From positions 62,001 through 126,000 of the forward strand of contig CAVVVI010000002.1 of assembly GCA_963751795.1 (NCBI GenBank): a stretch of DNA of 64,000 nucleotides, written 5' to 3'. The DNA is from BOG-908 sp963751795. GTDB lineage: Bacteria > Pseudomonadota > Alphaproteobacteria > Acetobacterales > Acetobacteraceae. A model generated the notes under the pieces. It searched no databases, was not told where the DNA came from, and was given only the letters and a program-made list of their open reading frames with translations. Shown here piece after piece: positions 53,749 to 64,000 of the stretch; position 1 is the stretch's first letter; every line of letters begins with the position of its first letter. A program made the translations under genes and the position numbers.

Positions 53749-54768
53749 ATGCGCGTTTATTACGACCGTGACGCCGATGCCAATTTGATCAAGGCGCGCA
53801 AGGTCGCCGTCATCGGCTATGGCAGCCAGGGCCACGCCCATGCGCTGAACCTGCACGATAGCGGGGTGGCCGATGTCGCAGTCGGCCTGCGGCCCGGCTC
53901 GGCCGGCACGGCCAAGGCGCAAGCCGCCGGGCTGCGCGTCATGGGCCCGTCCGAAGCCGCCGCCTGGGCCGATGTCGTGATGGTGCTCACGCCCGACGAG
54001 GGCCAGGGCGACCTGTATCGCGAGCATCTGAGCGGCAACATGCGCGAGGGCACGGCGCTGGCCTTCGCGCACGGCCTGAACATCCACTTCAACCTGATCG
54101 AGCCGCGGCCCGACATCGATGTGTTCATGATCGCCCCCAAGGGCCCGGGCCACACCGTGCGATCCGAATACCAGCGTGGCGGCGGCGTGCCGTGCCTGGT
54201 GGCCGTCCACCAGAACCCGTCGGGCAACGCGCTGGAGATCGCGCTCAGCTACGCCAGCGCCATCGGCGGCGGCCGGGCCGGCGTGATCGAGACCACGTTC
54301 AAGGAGGAGTGCGAAACCGACCTGTTCGGCGAGCAGGCCGTGCTGTGCGGCGGCCTGGTCGAGCTGATCCGCGCCGGCTTCGAGACGCTGACCGAGGCGG
54401 GCTACGCGCCCGAGATGGCCTATTTCGAGTGCCTGCACGAGGTCAAGCTGATCGTGGACCTGATCTACGAGGGCGGCATCGCCAACATGAACTACTCGAT
54501 CAGCAACACCGCCGAGTACGGCGCCTACGTGACTGGACCGCGCATCATCACCGCCGAGACGAAGGCGACCATGAAGCGCGTGCTCGACGACATCCAGTCC
54601 GGCCGCTTCACCCGCGACTGGATCCTGGAGAACAAGGTGAACCAGGCCAGCTTCCGCGCCACGCGGCGCCGCGCCGCCGACCACCCGATCGAGCGCGTGG
54701 GCGAGCGGCTGCGGGCCATGATGCCGTGGATCGGCAAGAACGCCCTGGTTGACCGGGCGAAGAACTAG
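53749..54768 (+). CDS. ilvC: Ketol-acid reductoisomerase
   Basis: A 339-residue class I enzyme converting acetolactate and acetohydroxybutyrate to dihydroxy acids. NADPH-binding GYGSQGHAHALNLHDSG lies at residues near 24-40, and the knotted C-terminal domain with FECLHEVKLIVDLIYEGG supplies the metal-binding acids. Start ATG follows AAGGACC-type weak site. Forms the branched-chain block with ilvBN and downstream leuA. Confidence 0.97.
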   Translation: MRVYYDRDADANLIKARKVAVIGYGSQGHAHALNLHDSGVADVAVGLRPGSAGTAKAQAAGLRVMGPSEAAAWADVVMVLTPDEGQGDLYREHLSGNMREGTALAFAHGLNIHFNLIEPRPDIDVFMIAPKGPGHTVRSEYQRGGGVPCLVAVHQNPSGNALEIALSYASAIGGGRAGVIETTFKEECETDLFGEQAVLCGGLVELIRAGFETLTEAGYAPEMAYFECLHEVKLIVDLIYEGGIANMNYSISNTAEYGAYVTGPRIITAETKATMKRVLDDIQSGRFTRDWILENKVNQASFRATRRRAADHPIERVGERLRAMMPWIGKNALVDRAKN

Positions 54769-54979
54769 GCGTGGACAATGGCGTGGGGTTGGTGCTTGCA
54801 TCGCAATGCTTCGTGGCACATCGGCCACTGCCCTGCGCCAGCACCCATCATTACCAAAAAACAAGCTGACGCCCCGGGCGTTTCGTGGCCAAAGGAACAC
54901 GCGTTTCACACATGCTGCTACGGTGTCGTGTATGGCCGACGCGTCCCAACCCACCCTTAGACACATATACGGAGACCCC

Positions 54980-55291
54980 ATGAAGCTCCCCCTGATGAGC
55001 GCCGCCGTCGTCGCCACCGCCCTGATCGCCGCCCCGGTGTTCGCGCAGACCTCCACCACCGCCCCGGCCACCACGGCCCCGGCCACCGCGCCGGCAACCC
55101 CGGACGCCACTGCCACCACCCCGGCTCCGGACGCCTCGACCACGGCGCCGACCACCACCAAGACCCACCACCGCCACCACGCGTCGCACCATCGTTCGTC
55201 GCATCACCACAGCCACAAGGCTGCCAGCAGCGACACGACCGCGGCTCCGGACGCCTCCGCGCCCGCGCCGACCGCCGACGCGCCGAAGTAA
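54980..55291 (+). CDS. Exported low-complexity His/Thr/Ala/Pro-rich protein
   Basis: A 103-residue protein with a signal peptide (MKLPLMSAAVVATALIAAP, cut near AQT) and a mature part made of Ala/Thr/Pro repeats and a central His-rich run (HHRHHASHHRSSHHHSH). GGAG at 54971-54974 precedes the ATG by a short spacing. His clusters could bind metals in the periplasm, but the function is unknown. A strong hairpin follows the stop. The larger frame from 54749 is noncoding upstream. Confidence 0.8.
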   Translation: MKLPLMSAAVVATALIAAPVFAQTSTTAPATTAPATAPATPDATATTPAPDASTTAPTTTKTHHRHHASHHRSSHHHSHKAASSDTTAAPDASAPAPTADAPK

Positions 55292-55303
55292 GCTGCCACG
55301 ACT

Positions 55304-55331
55304 CAGCCCCCGGCCAGCTGGCCGGGGGCTG
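55304..55331 (+). terminator. 12 bp perfect hairpin
   Basis: CAGCCCCCGGCC pairs exactly with 55320-55331 over AGCT, starting 13 bases after the preceding stop. Likely terminator for the His-rich protein gene; no T run follows. Confidence 0.75.
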
Positions 55332-55375
55332 AAGCCGCCTTGCCCCGCCGGAACCCGCAGGGCTATGCTGACTGC

Positions 55376-55471
55376 ATGACCGCCACGGCCCCCTTCCGCG
55401 CGACCTTCGGGCACTCCGCCCGGTCCGGCGCTGCCCTGGCCCTCCCGATCGTCCGACTTATCGCGCCCTGA
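55376..55471 (+). CDS. Possible leuA leader peptide (attenuator)
   Basis: A 31-codon ORF beginning MTATAPFRATFG upstream of leuA. Its last third is rich in branched-chain residues (ALALPIVRLIAP) and its stop codon lies inside the 5' arm of a perfect hairpin at 55465-55488. This fits a ribosome-mediated attenuation leader for the leucine gene. The Leu run is short and the terminator lacks a clear U tract, so confidence is moderate. Confidence 0.4.
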   Translation: MTATAPFRATFGHSARSGAALALPIVRLIAP

Positions 55472-55488
55472 ACGCGTCCGTTCAGGGC
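55465..55488 (+). promoter_or_regulatory. 10 bp perfect hairpin upstream of leuA
   Basis: GCCCTGAACG pairs exactly with 55479-55488 over a 4-base loop. It overlaps the end of the putative leader peptide and lies 48 bases before the leuA start, a position consistent with attenuation or translation control. Confidence 0.55.
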
Positions 55489-55536
55489 CAAACGGCTTTG
55501 CGCCGGCCATAGGATCGATCAGCCGAGGAGCACGCC

Positions 55537-57111
<1,575 letters not shown>

Positions 57112-57146
57112 CCGGCAGGCGGGCTTGCGCGCCGGTCGGGCCAAGG

Positions 57147-57175
57147 TGTCTGCCGGCGCCCATCGCCGGCAGACA
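57147..57175. terminator. 12 bp hairpin between leuA and a convergent lipoprotein gene
   Basis: TGTCTGCCGGCG pairs exactly with 57164-57175 over a 5-base loop, 36 bases after the leuA stop and 9 before the end of the opposite gene. A bidirectional terminator is likely. Confidence 0.8.
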
Positions 57176-57183
57176 CGCGCGGA

Positions 57184-57528
57184 TCAGTAGCCGTTATAGC
57201 CGGGCGGCGGCGGCGGCGGCGGCGGGTAGCCCGGCTGGCCGTAGCCCTGCTGGTATTGCGGCTGCTGCTGGTATTGCGGCTGCTGATAGTAGCCGGGCGG
57301 CGGCGGGGTGGGGGTAGTCGCTACGCCGGCGCCCGCGCCTAGCACGCCACCGGCCAGCGCACCCACGATGGCGCCGCGGCCGCCACCGGCAATGGCGCCA
57401 ATGCCGGCGCCGGTCGCGGCACCGATCCCCGCCCCGCCCAGCGCGCGCTGGTTGGGATCATACGGGTTGGTGCATCCAGCCAGGCCGATCAGGCCGGCCA
57501 GACCGAGCACGCCGATTGTCTTGCGCAT
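57184..57528 (-). CDS. Glycine-zipper lipoprotein with Pro/Gln/Tyr-rich tail
   Basis: A 114-residue lipoprotein. Lipobox LIGLAGCTNPYDP puts the lipidated Cys near 19. A glycine-zipper segment follows (ALGGAGIGAATGAGIGAIAG) that could oligomerise in a membrane, then a Pro/Gln/Tyr-rich tail with PQYQQQPQYQQ and a run of prolines. Start ATG at 57526-57528. A second related lipoprotein gene lies 23 bases upstream on the same strand. Function unknown; related zipper lipoproteins occur as outer-membrane stress proteins. Confidence 0.82.
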   Translation of the reverse strand: MRKTIGVLGLAGLIGLAGCTNPYDPNQRALGGAGIGAATGAGIGAIAGGGRGAIVGALAGGVLGAGAGVATTPTPPPPGYYQQPQYQQQPQYQQGYGQPGYPPPPPPPPGYNGY

Positions 57529-57551
57529 GGTATTGCTTCTCCTAGAAAGTT

Positions 57552-57764
57552 CTAGCGGCCGGGTGCCGTAACCGCACCCGTGGCCGCTCCGGCCACGCCG
57601 CCCAGCACCGCACCGGTGGCCGGGCTGCCGCCGATCAGCGCGCCGCCCAGCGCACCCGCACCTGCCCCGATGCCCGCGCCCGTCAAGGCGCGCGTGCCAG
57701 GGTCGCGGCCACACCCGGCAAGTCCGGCCGCCAGCAGGGTCGAAAGGGCGATCATACGCAGCAT
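57552..57764 (-). CDS. Small glycine-zipper lipoprotein
   Basis: A 70-residue lipoprotein with lipobox LLAAGLAGCGRDPG near 11-24 and a glycine-zipper repeat (GAGIGAGAGALGGALIGGSP). Short relative of the downstream gene at 57184-57528, probably a tandem duplicate or a two-gene unit. The start ATG is at 57762-57764. Confidence 0.8.
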   Translation of the reverse strand: MLRMIALSTLLAAGLAGCGRDPGTRALTGAGIGAGAGALGGALIGGSPATGAVLGGVAGAATGAVTAPGR

Positions 57765-58024
57765 GTGTGTCCCCCGGTTCTATGGCCCAACGCGCCGCGC
57801 CGCATGATGTGGCGCCGATTACAATACGAAATGCCGCAGCGCCGCCAGGGTTGCCCGGCCGTGGGCACGGGGCTAAACCCCGCCCCTTGTCGAAAGCCGG
57901 TCCGCGCCCGCGCACAAGGGCGGCCCGGCATCTGGGGAGCAATCCCCGGCGGGGATGATGGGCATCAACCGTCAACGTGCTGGCGCATGATGGCGCTGCC
58001 TCGTCTTACTGTAGGGTCAACCGC

Positions 58025-59067
<1,043 letters not shown>

Positions 59068-59068
<1 letters not shown>

Positions 59069-59122
59069 GGAAGGAAGCAGTCCTTTTTTGAAAAAAAGGA
59101 CCAAAGAAACTTTTGCTTCCTT
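59068..59122 (+). repeat. AT-rich double-hairpin repeat, copy 3
   Basis: Just after mreB. Contains TCCTTTTTTGAAAAAAAGGA and, further on, AACTTTTGCTTCC, matching the copy 1 layout. It faces copy 4, about 76 bases away, in inverted orientation. Confidence 0.85.
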
Positions 59123-59198
59123 GCGGGCCCGACGGTGCGCGCTGGTTCTGCCGGCGGGCCGATTGCACGACCAGTGCGCCACTGGATGCAGGCGTGGT

Positions 59199-59246
59199 CG
59201 CAAAAGTTTTTTGGTTCTTTTTTTCAAAAAAGAACCGCTTCCTTCC
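59199..59246 (-). repeat. AT-rich double-hairpin repeat, copy 4 (inverted)
   Basis: Reverse-complement partner of copy 3; the minus strand reads GGAAGCGGTTCTTTTTTG and then AAAAAACTTTTGC. It lies 42 bases before mreC. Together with copy 3 it could stop or attenuate transcription from mreB into mreC. Confidence 0.85.
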
Positions 59247-59287
59247 CCCCTCGTGTAAACCACCCAGACACACTGAGGCCGGCAGCG

Positions 59288-60142
59288 TTGATCAGGCTCT
59301 CCATCCAGGCCCGCCAGGCGCTGGCCCGCCTCACCCTCCCGGTTCTCATCCTCGCGGCGATGGCCCTCATGCTGCTGGGCCGCGCCACGCCACTGGTGCC
59401 CGAACGGGCCCGCATCAGCGTCTCCGATGCGCTGGCGCCGATCTATGCCCTGGTCGATGCCCCCCTGCATGCGCTTCGCGCCGGCGCCCGCACCGTCCGC
59501 GAGATGGTGCTGCTGCGCGCCGAGAACGTGCGCCTACGCACCGAGAATGAGCGCCTGCGCCACTGGTACGACGTGGCCATGGCGCTGGATGCCGAGAACG
59601 CCACGCTGAAGGACAACCTGCACTGGGTGCCCGACCCCGCGCTCAGCTACGTCACCGCCCGCGTGGTGGCCGATGCCGGCGGCGTGTATGCGCGCTCGGT
59701 GCTGCTGTCCGTCGGGCCGCATAGCGATATCCGCCGCGGCGAAGTGGCGCTGGATGCCAACGGGCTGGCCGGGCGCGTGACCGAGGTGGGCACCCGCAGC
59801 GCGCGCGTGCTGCTGATCACCGACATGAACAGCCGCATCCCGGTCCTGCTGGAACACTCGCGCGCGCGTGCCATCCTGGCCGGCGCCAACGCGCCTAACC
59901 CGCGCCTGCGCTACCTGCAGGATGGCATCCATCCGCAGGAAGGCGAGCGCGTCGTCACCTCGGCCGAGGCCGGCGCGTTCCCGGCCGGTTTGCTGATCGG
60001 CACCGTGCATTACGGCGCCGGCGACCGGCTGGAGGTGACGCCGGCGGCCGATCTCGGCCGGCTCGAAATGGTGCGCATCTTCGATTACGGGCTGGGCGGC
60101 GTGGTGCCGCCCGAAGCGCCCGGCCGCGCCGTCACCCCGTAA
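59288..60142 (+). CDS. mreC: Rod shape-determining protein MreC
   Basis: A 284-residue elongasome protein with one N-terminal membrane helix (LTLPVLILAAMALMLLG near 15-31), a coiled coil (AENVRLRTENERLRH near 75-90) and a periplasmic two-barrel domain (VGTRSARVLLITDMNSRIPV). It begins with TTG at 59288 (LIRLSIQARQAL); no ATG is available upstream in frame that avoids the hairpin repeat. It links MreB filaments to the PBP. Confidence 0.93.
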   Translation: MIRLSIQARQALARLTLPVLILAAMALMLLGRATPLVPERARISVSDALAPIYALVDAPLHALRAGARTVREMVLLRAENVRLRTENERLRHWYDVAMALDAENATLKDNLHWVPDPALSYVTARVVADAGGVYARSVLLSVGPHSDIRRGEVALDANGLAGRVTEVGTRSARVLLITDMNSRIPVLLEHSRARAILAGANAPNPRLRYLQDGIHPQEGERVVTSAEAGAFPAGLLIGTVHYGAGDRLEVTPAADLGRLEMVRIFDYGLGGVVPPEAPGRAVTP

Positions 60143-60156
60143 CCTACGGCCCCGCG

Positions 60157-60705
60157 ATGGACAGATCTCCGGGCGTCCGCCCCCGCCCCGGCCTCTGGCA
60201 CGGGCTCGATACCGCATCGCGCCACGCTCTGCCGGGCGTGCAGACGGTTGCCGTGCTGCTGCTGCTGGCCGCACCGTTCGGCATCCCCGCCCAGGCGCAG
60301 CTGCAGCCCGCCTGGGCGCAGGCCTGCGTGTTCTTCTGGTCGCTCTACCGCCCCGCCGCGATGCCGGCGCCGCTTGTGTTCGCCATCGGCCTGCTGCTGG
60401 ATCTGCTGGCGCAGGGCCCGGTCGGCATCGAAGTGCTCGTGCTGCTGTTGGTGCACGCCGTGGCGTTGCGCTCCCGCCGCTCGCTTACCCGCAGCGGCTT
60501 TCCCATGGTGTGGCTCACCTTCATCGGCGTGGCGTTCGGCGCGGCGTTGCTGGAATACCTGCTGGTGATGCTGCTCACCTGGCGGGCGCTGCCGACGGCA
60601 CCCGGCGCGGTGGAGTTCGGCATTGCCGCCGGAAGCTACCCGCTGCTGGCGCCCTATCTGATCCGCCTGCATCGCGGCCTGGCGGCCCCGGAGCGCGCGA
60701 TATGA
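60157..60705 (+). CDS. mreD: Rod shape-determining protein MreD
   Basis: A 182-residue inner-membrane protein with about five hydrophobic segments (AVLLLLAAPFGIP, PLVFAIGLLLDLLAQGPVG, LVLLLVHAVAL). Position between mreC and mrdA and overall pattern match MreD. Its stop overlaps mrdA as ATGA. Confidence 0.9.
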   Translation: MDRSPGVRPRPGLWHGLDTASRHALPGVQTVAVLLLLAAPFGIPAQAQLQPAWAQACVFFWSLYRPAAMPAPLVFAIGLLLDLLAQGPVGIEVLVLLLVHAVALRSRRSLTRSGFPMVWLTFIGVAFGAALLEYLLVMLLTWRALPTAPGAVEFGIAAGSYPLLAPYLIRLHRGLAAPERAI

Positions 60706-62558
60706 AGCAGGAAGGCACCCGCAACGGCGTTTTCACCCGCCGCGCGCTGCTGCTGATGGCCGGGCAGACCGCCGCGCTTTCCGCGCTGGCCGTCAAGCTG
60801 TATCGCGTCCAGGTCGAGCAGGGCGCCAAATACGCCACCCTGGCGGAGAGCAACCGCGTCAGCGCCCGCCTGATCGCCCCGCCGCGCGGCCGCATCGTCG
60901 ACCGTTTCGGCCAGGTGCTCGCCGGCAACGCGCTGAACTGGCGCGCTTTGCTGATGGCCGAGGAGACGACCGACGTGGCCGCCACCCTGGCCCGGTTCGA
61001 TGCGCTGGTGCCGCTGGAGGATCACGACCGCGCCCGTATTGCCCGCGAGCTGAAGCACAACCGCCGCTTCATCCCGGTCACCGTGCGCGAGTTCCTCGAT
61101 TGGGACCAGATGGCGCGCATCGAGGTGAACGCGCCGGATCTGCCGGGCGTATTCGTCGATGTCGGCACCACCCGCCACTACCCGTTCGGCCCCGACCTGG
61201 CCCACATCGTGGGCTACGTGGCCCCGCCAAGCGAGGCCGATCTGGGCGACGATCCGGTGCTGGCGCTGCCGGGCGTGCGCGTGGGCCGCGCCGGCGTGGA
61301 GATGGCCCACGAGGAGGAGCTGCGCGGCGATGCCGGCGAGGTGCAGATGGAGGTCAATGCGGTCGGCCGCATCATCCGCGAGCTGGACCGCACCGACGGC
61401 ACCCCCGGCGACGAGCTAGGCCTGACCATCGACATCGACCTGCAGCGCACCATCCTGGCCCGGCTGGGCGACAAGGCGGCCAGTGCCGTGGTGATGGACT
61501 GCACCAACGGCGAAGTGCTGGCGATGACGACCACGCCCAGCTTCGACCCGGCGCTGTTCGATAGCGGGCTGACGCAGAAGCAGTGGATCGAATGGACGAG
61601 CGACCGCAAGACGCCGCTGATCAACAAGGCGACCGCCGGCGTCTATCCGCCCGGCTCCACCTTCAAGATGGCCGTGGGCCTGGCCGGTCTGCGCGCCGGC
61701 ACCATCACGCAGAACGACCGCATCAGCTGCCCCGGTTACATCGATCTGGGCGACACGCGCTTCCATTGCTGGCGCAAGCACGGCCACGGTGCGCTGGATC
61801 TGCATGGCGCGCTGAAGCACAGCTGTGACGTGTTCTTCTACGAGGTGGCCCGGCGCACCGGCATCGATGCGCTGGCGCAGACCGCCAATGATTTCACCTT
61901 CGGCGTGGACCCCGGCATCGATCTGCCGGGCGCCCGCAAGGGCTTGATGCCCACCACCGCCTGGCGCCGCCGCCACGGCCACCGATGGACCGTCGGCGAC
62001 ACCATCGGCTGCGGCATCGGCCAAGGCTTCGTGCTGGCCACACCCTTGCAGCTCGCCACCTATTGCAGCCGCATCGCCACCGGCCGCGCCGTGGTCCCCC
62101 ATGTTACCCGTCGCATCGCCGGAGCGCTGCAGGGCGGTGCCAAGGCCGAAGACGCGCCGATGCTCGACATCCCCGAAGACCATCTGGCGGCGGTGCGCGC
62201 CGGCATGTTCGCCGTCGTCAACGAGGCCGGCGGCACCGCGCCGCATGCCCGGCTGGGACTGCCGGGCATGCAACTTGCCGGCAAGACAGGGTCCAGCCAG
62301 GTGCGCCGCGTCAGCCGCTGGGCGCGCGAGCACGGGCACTTCAACTCGGCCAGCCTGCCGTGGGAGTTCCGCCCGCATGCGCTGTTCATCTGCTTCGCCC
62401 CGGTCGATGCGCCGCGCTACGCCGTGGCCGTGGTGGTGGAGCACGGCAATGCCGGCGCCGACGTGGCGGCACCGCTGGCGCGCGACATCATGCGCGACAC
62501 GATCCTGCGCGACCCCGCCCGCCGCAGCGTGGCGCCCGGCCAGGTGGCGTCCGGCTGA
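60702..62558 (+). CDS. mrdA: Penicillin-binding protein 2 (elongation transpeptidase)
   Basis: A 618-residue class B PBP for lateral wall growth. One N-terminal anchor helix, PBP-dimer domain, then transpeptidase motifs: the SxxK serine in PGSTFKMAV (near 316), SxN-like SCDVFFYE and the KTG motif in AGKTGSSQV. The start overlaps mreD by 4 bases. In many relatives rodA follows directly; here ribA follows instead, so the partner RodA must be elsewhere. Confidence 0.96.
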   Translation: MKQEGTRNGVFTRRALLLMAGQTAALSALAVKLYRVQVEQGAKYATLAESNRVSARLIAPPRGRIVDRFGQVLAGNALNWRALLMAEETTDVAATLARFDALVPLEDHDRARIARELKHNRRFIPVTVREFLDWDQMARIEVNAPDLPGVFVDVGTTRHYPFGPDLAHIVGYVAPPSEADLGDDPVLALPGVRVGRAGVEMAHEEELRGDAGEVQMEVNAVGRIIRELDRTDGTPGDELGLTIDIDLQRTILARLGDKAASAVVMDCTNGEVLAMTTTPSFDPALFDSGLTQKQWIEWTSDRKTPLINKATAGVYPPGSTFKMAVGLAGLRAGTITQNDRISCPGYIDLGDTRFHCWRKHGHGALDLHGALKHSCDVFFYEVARRTGIDALAQTANDFTFGVDPGIDLPGARKGLMPTTAWRRRHGHRWTVGDTIGCGIGQGFVLATPLQLATYCSRIATGRAVVPHVTRRIAGALQGGAKAEDAPMLDIPEDHLAAVRAGMFAVVNEAGGTAPHARLGLPGMQLAGKTGSSQVRRVSRWAREHGHFNSASLPWEFRPHALFICFAPVDAPRYAVAVVVEHGNAGADVAAPLARDIMRDTILRDPARRSVAPGQVASG

Positions 62559-62611
62559 TCCGGCCGGCGGCCGGCAGCCTCGTCTTGTTTCCGTTTCCCG
62601 ACCGCCGACCT

Positions 62612-63760
62612 ATGGGGCACGATGAACCCTGCCAGCCGCCTACCCAAGCGATGAACCACATGCCCCCAGGCGCCGGGCTGATGGCCGAGCGCGAGGTCAA
62701 TCGGGCAATCGGCGAGCTGCGCCGCGGCGTGGCCGTCATCCTCGACCGGATGGATGCCGGCCGGCTCGCGGTGCTGTCGGCCGAGACGGCGACGCCCGCC
62801 ACGTTGGCGGAGTTCCTCGCCGCCTCGGATGGCGAGGCCACGCTGCTGCTGGCCGCCGCCCGCGCCATGGCGCTGGGCCTGCTGGCCGGCGGACAGGCCC
62901 GGCCGCAGGCGGTGATCGGCGTGCCGGTGGATGCCGCCCGGCTGGACGTGCTCACCTTGCGCGGCCTGGCCGATCCCACGGCGCCGCAGCCCGGCGTCTT
63001 GCCGCCGCCCGGAGCACCCTGGCCGGGCGCGCAGCCGCAGGCGGCCATCAACCTCGCCAAGCTCGCGAGCCTGCTGCCTGCCGTGCTGACGGCGCGGGCC
63101 CGGCCGGTCACGCCCACCCTGCTCGGCGTCGGCGCCGGCGCGGTGCTGGCCTATCCCGCCGCGGCCGCCGCCCAGCTCGGCCGCGCCTCGGATGCCCGCA
63201 TGCCGCTGGAGGAAGCCGAGGACGTGCGGGTGATCGCCTTCCGCCCGCCCGATGGCGGCGTGGAGCATCTGGCCATCCTGGTCGGCCGTCCGGAGGAAGC
63301 TGCGGTGCCGCTGGTGCGCATCCACTCCGAATGCTTCACCGGCGACATCCTGGGCAGCCGCCGCTGCGATTGCGGCCCGCAGCTGCACCAGGCGATCCGC
63401 CGCATGGGGGCGGAGGGCGCCGGCGTGGTGCTGTATATGGCGCAGGAGGGCCGCGGCATCGGCCTGGTCAACAAGCTGCGCGCCTACACCCTGCAGGATG
63501 GCGGGCTGGATACGCTGGATGCCAACCATGCGCTGGGCTACGGCGCCGACGAACGCAGCTTCGCGCCGGCCGCCGCCATGCTGCGCCAGCTCGGCATCGC
63601 GCGCGTGCGGCTGCTGACCAACAACCCGGCCAAGGTCGCCGGCCTGGCGGCGCACGGTATCGAGGTCGCGGGCCGGCTGAGCCACGCCATCGCCGCCAAT
63701 GGCGAGAACGACGCCTATCTGGCGACCAAGGCGCGCCGCTTCGGCCACCTGCTGGAATGA
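62612..63760 (+). CDS. ribA: GTP cyclohydrolase II
   Basis: A 382-residue riboflavin-pathway enzyme that opens the imidazole ring of GTP. The C-terminal catalytic domain has RIHSECFTGDILGSRRCDCG with the zinc cysteines, then YMAQEGRGIGL and LTNNPAKV. The N-terminal 190 residues form a degenerate DHBP-synthase-like region without its usual acidic active-site cluster (GAVLAYPAAAAAQ), so it probably lacks that activity. Starts at 62612 or the ATG at 62651 are both possible; 62612 is used here. The stop overlaps the next gene as ATGA. Confidence 0.93.
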   Translation: MGHDEPCQPPTQAMNHMPPGAGLMAEREVNRAIGELRRGVAVILDRMDAGRLAVLSAETATPATLAEFLAASDGEATLLLAAARAMALGLLAGGQARPQAVIGVPVDAARLDVLTLRGLADPTAPQPGVLPPPGAPWPGAQPQAAINLAKLASLLPAVLTARARPVTPTLLGVGAGAVLAYPAAAAAQLGRASDARMPLEEAEDVRVIAFRPPDGGVEHLAILVGRPEEAAVPLVRIHSECFTGDILGSRRCDCGPQLHQAIRRMGAEGAGVVLYMAQEGRGIGLVNKLRAYTLQDGGLDTLDANHALGYGADERSFAPAAAMLRQLGIARVRLLTNNPAKVAGLAAHGIEVAGRLSHAIAANGENDAYLATKARRFGHLLE

Positions 63761-64000
63761 GCACGGCCGTGCTGCACGCCGACGGCACGCTGCAGCTGGG
63801 CCGCCAGCGATGGCGCGCCGCCTGGGGCCGCGCCGGCATCACTCGGCACAAGCAGGAAGGGGACGAGGCCACGCCCGCCGGCCTGCTGCCGCTGCGCCGC
63901 ATCCTCTACCGCGCCGACCGCATCGCCCGCCCGGCCGCCGCGGTGCCGGCCGAACCGATCGCGCCGGAGGACGGCTGGTGCGACTACCCTGCCGACCGCG
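63757..64000 (+). CDS. L,D-transpeptidase (YkuD-like), 3' end beyond window
   Basis: The first 81 residues of a YkuD-family protein: MSTAVLHADGTLQLGRQRWR, then the conserved HKQEGDEATPAGLLPLRRIL. The catalytic Cys-His region would lie beyond the window. It overlaps ribA by 4 bases. The domain makes or edits 3-3 cross-links in peptidoglycan. Confidence 0.8.
   Translation, partial: MSTAVLHADGTLQLGRQRWRAAWGRAGITRHKQEGDEATPAGLLPLRRILYRADRIARPAAAVPAEPIAPEDGWCDYPADR

Overview
The window is very GC-rich chromosomal DNA, most likely from an alphaproteobacterium of the Acetobacteraceae. The support is the housekeeping gene set (atpHA, rpsT next to dnaA, mreBCD-mrdA, an alphaproteobacterial type IlvB) and recurrent hairpin repeats of a style I associate with that family. 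No taxon was tested by search. GC richness gives long open frames on the wrong strand, so genes were chosen by protein content, start context and spacing.

Layout. (1) 1-1970: start of the ATP synthase operon on the minus strand (atpH and most of atpA). (2) 2082-27869: a 25.8 kb integrated island. A 44 bp direct repeat at its ends is the 3' part of the tRNA-Arg(CCU) gene, which stays intact at 27827-27900. The island carries a mobility, replication and partition core (Rep-like protein, SF3 primase-helicase, AlpA-like regulator, tyrosine integrase, ParA plus a ribbon-helix-helix partner) and immunity-like cargo. The cargo is a SIR2-STAND protein with a HEPN-like neighbour, a DUF4365-TPR protein, a TIR-like/nuclease fusion coupled to an Mrr-like nuclease, a complete type I restriction-modification set in the order hsdR-hsdS-hsdM, a nuclease-like follower, and a 4Fe-4S type uracil-DNA glycosylase-like protein beside the tRNA. 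A decayed IS3 element sits inside. (3) 28015-45515: core genes, namely M19 dipeptidase, DUF427, M28 peptidase, ahcY, a Deg protease, an SDR gene broken by an amber codon, a double-permease ABC transporter with its ATPase, an orphan hybrid histidine kinase, dut, a VTT membrane protein, a large membrane protein, apt and DUF2842. (4) 45656-53654: rpsT, dnaA, a small accessory patch between inverted hairpin repeats with one broken gene, serB, miaA and ilvBN. (5) 53749-64000: ilvC, leuA with a possible attenuator leader, two glycine-zipper lipoproteins, mreB-mreC-mreD-mrdA, ribA and the start of an L,D-transpeptidase gene.

How the genes work together. ilvB, ilvN, ilvC and leuA form most of a branched-chain amino-acid block. 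mreBCD and mrdA form the cell-elongation block. ahcY, apt and dut handle nucleosides. The island is the interesting part: at least four independent immunity-like modules lie next to a plasmid- or satellite-like core. Two of them (SIR2-STAND with HEPN, and the TIR-like nuclease with the Mrr-like nuclease) are tightly coupled gene pairs worth testing as defence systems. The SIR2-STAND frame appears to contain two single-base frameshifts. With the broken SDR gene and the broken gene after dnaA, this means either real decay or assembly error.
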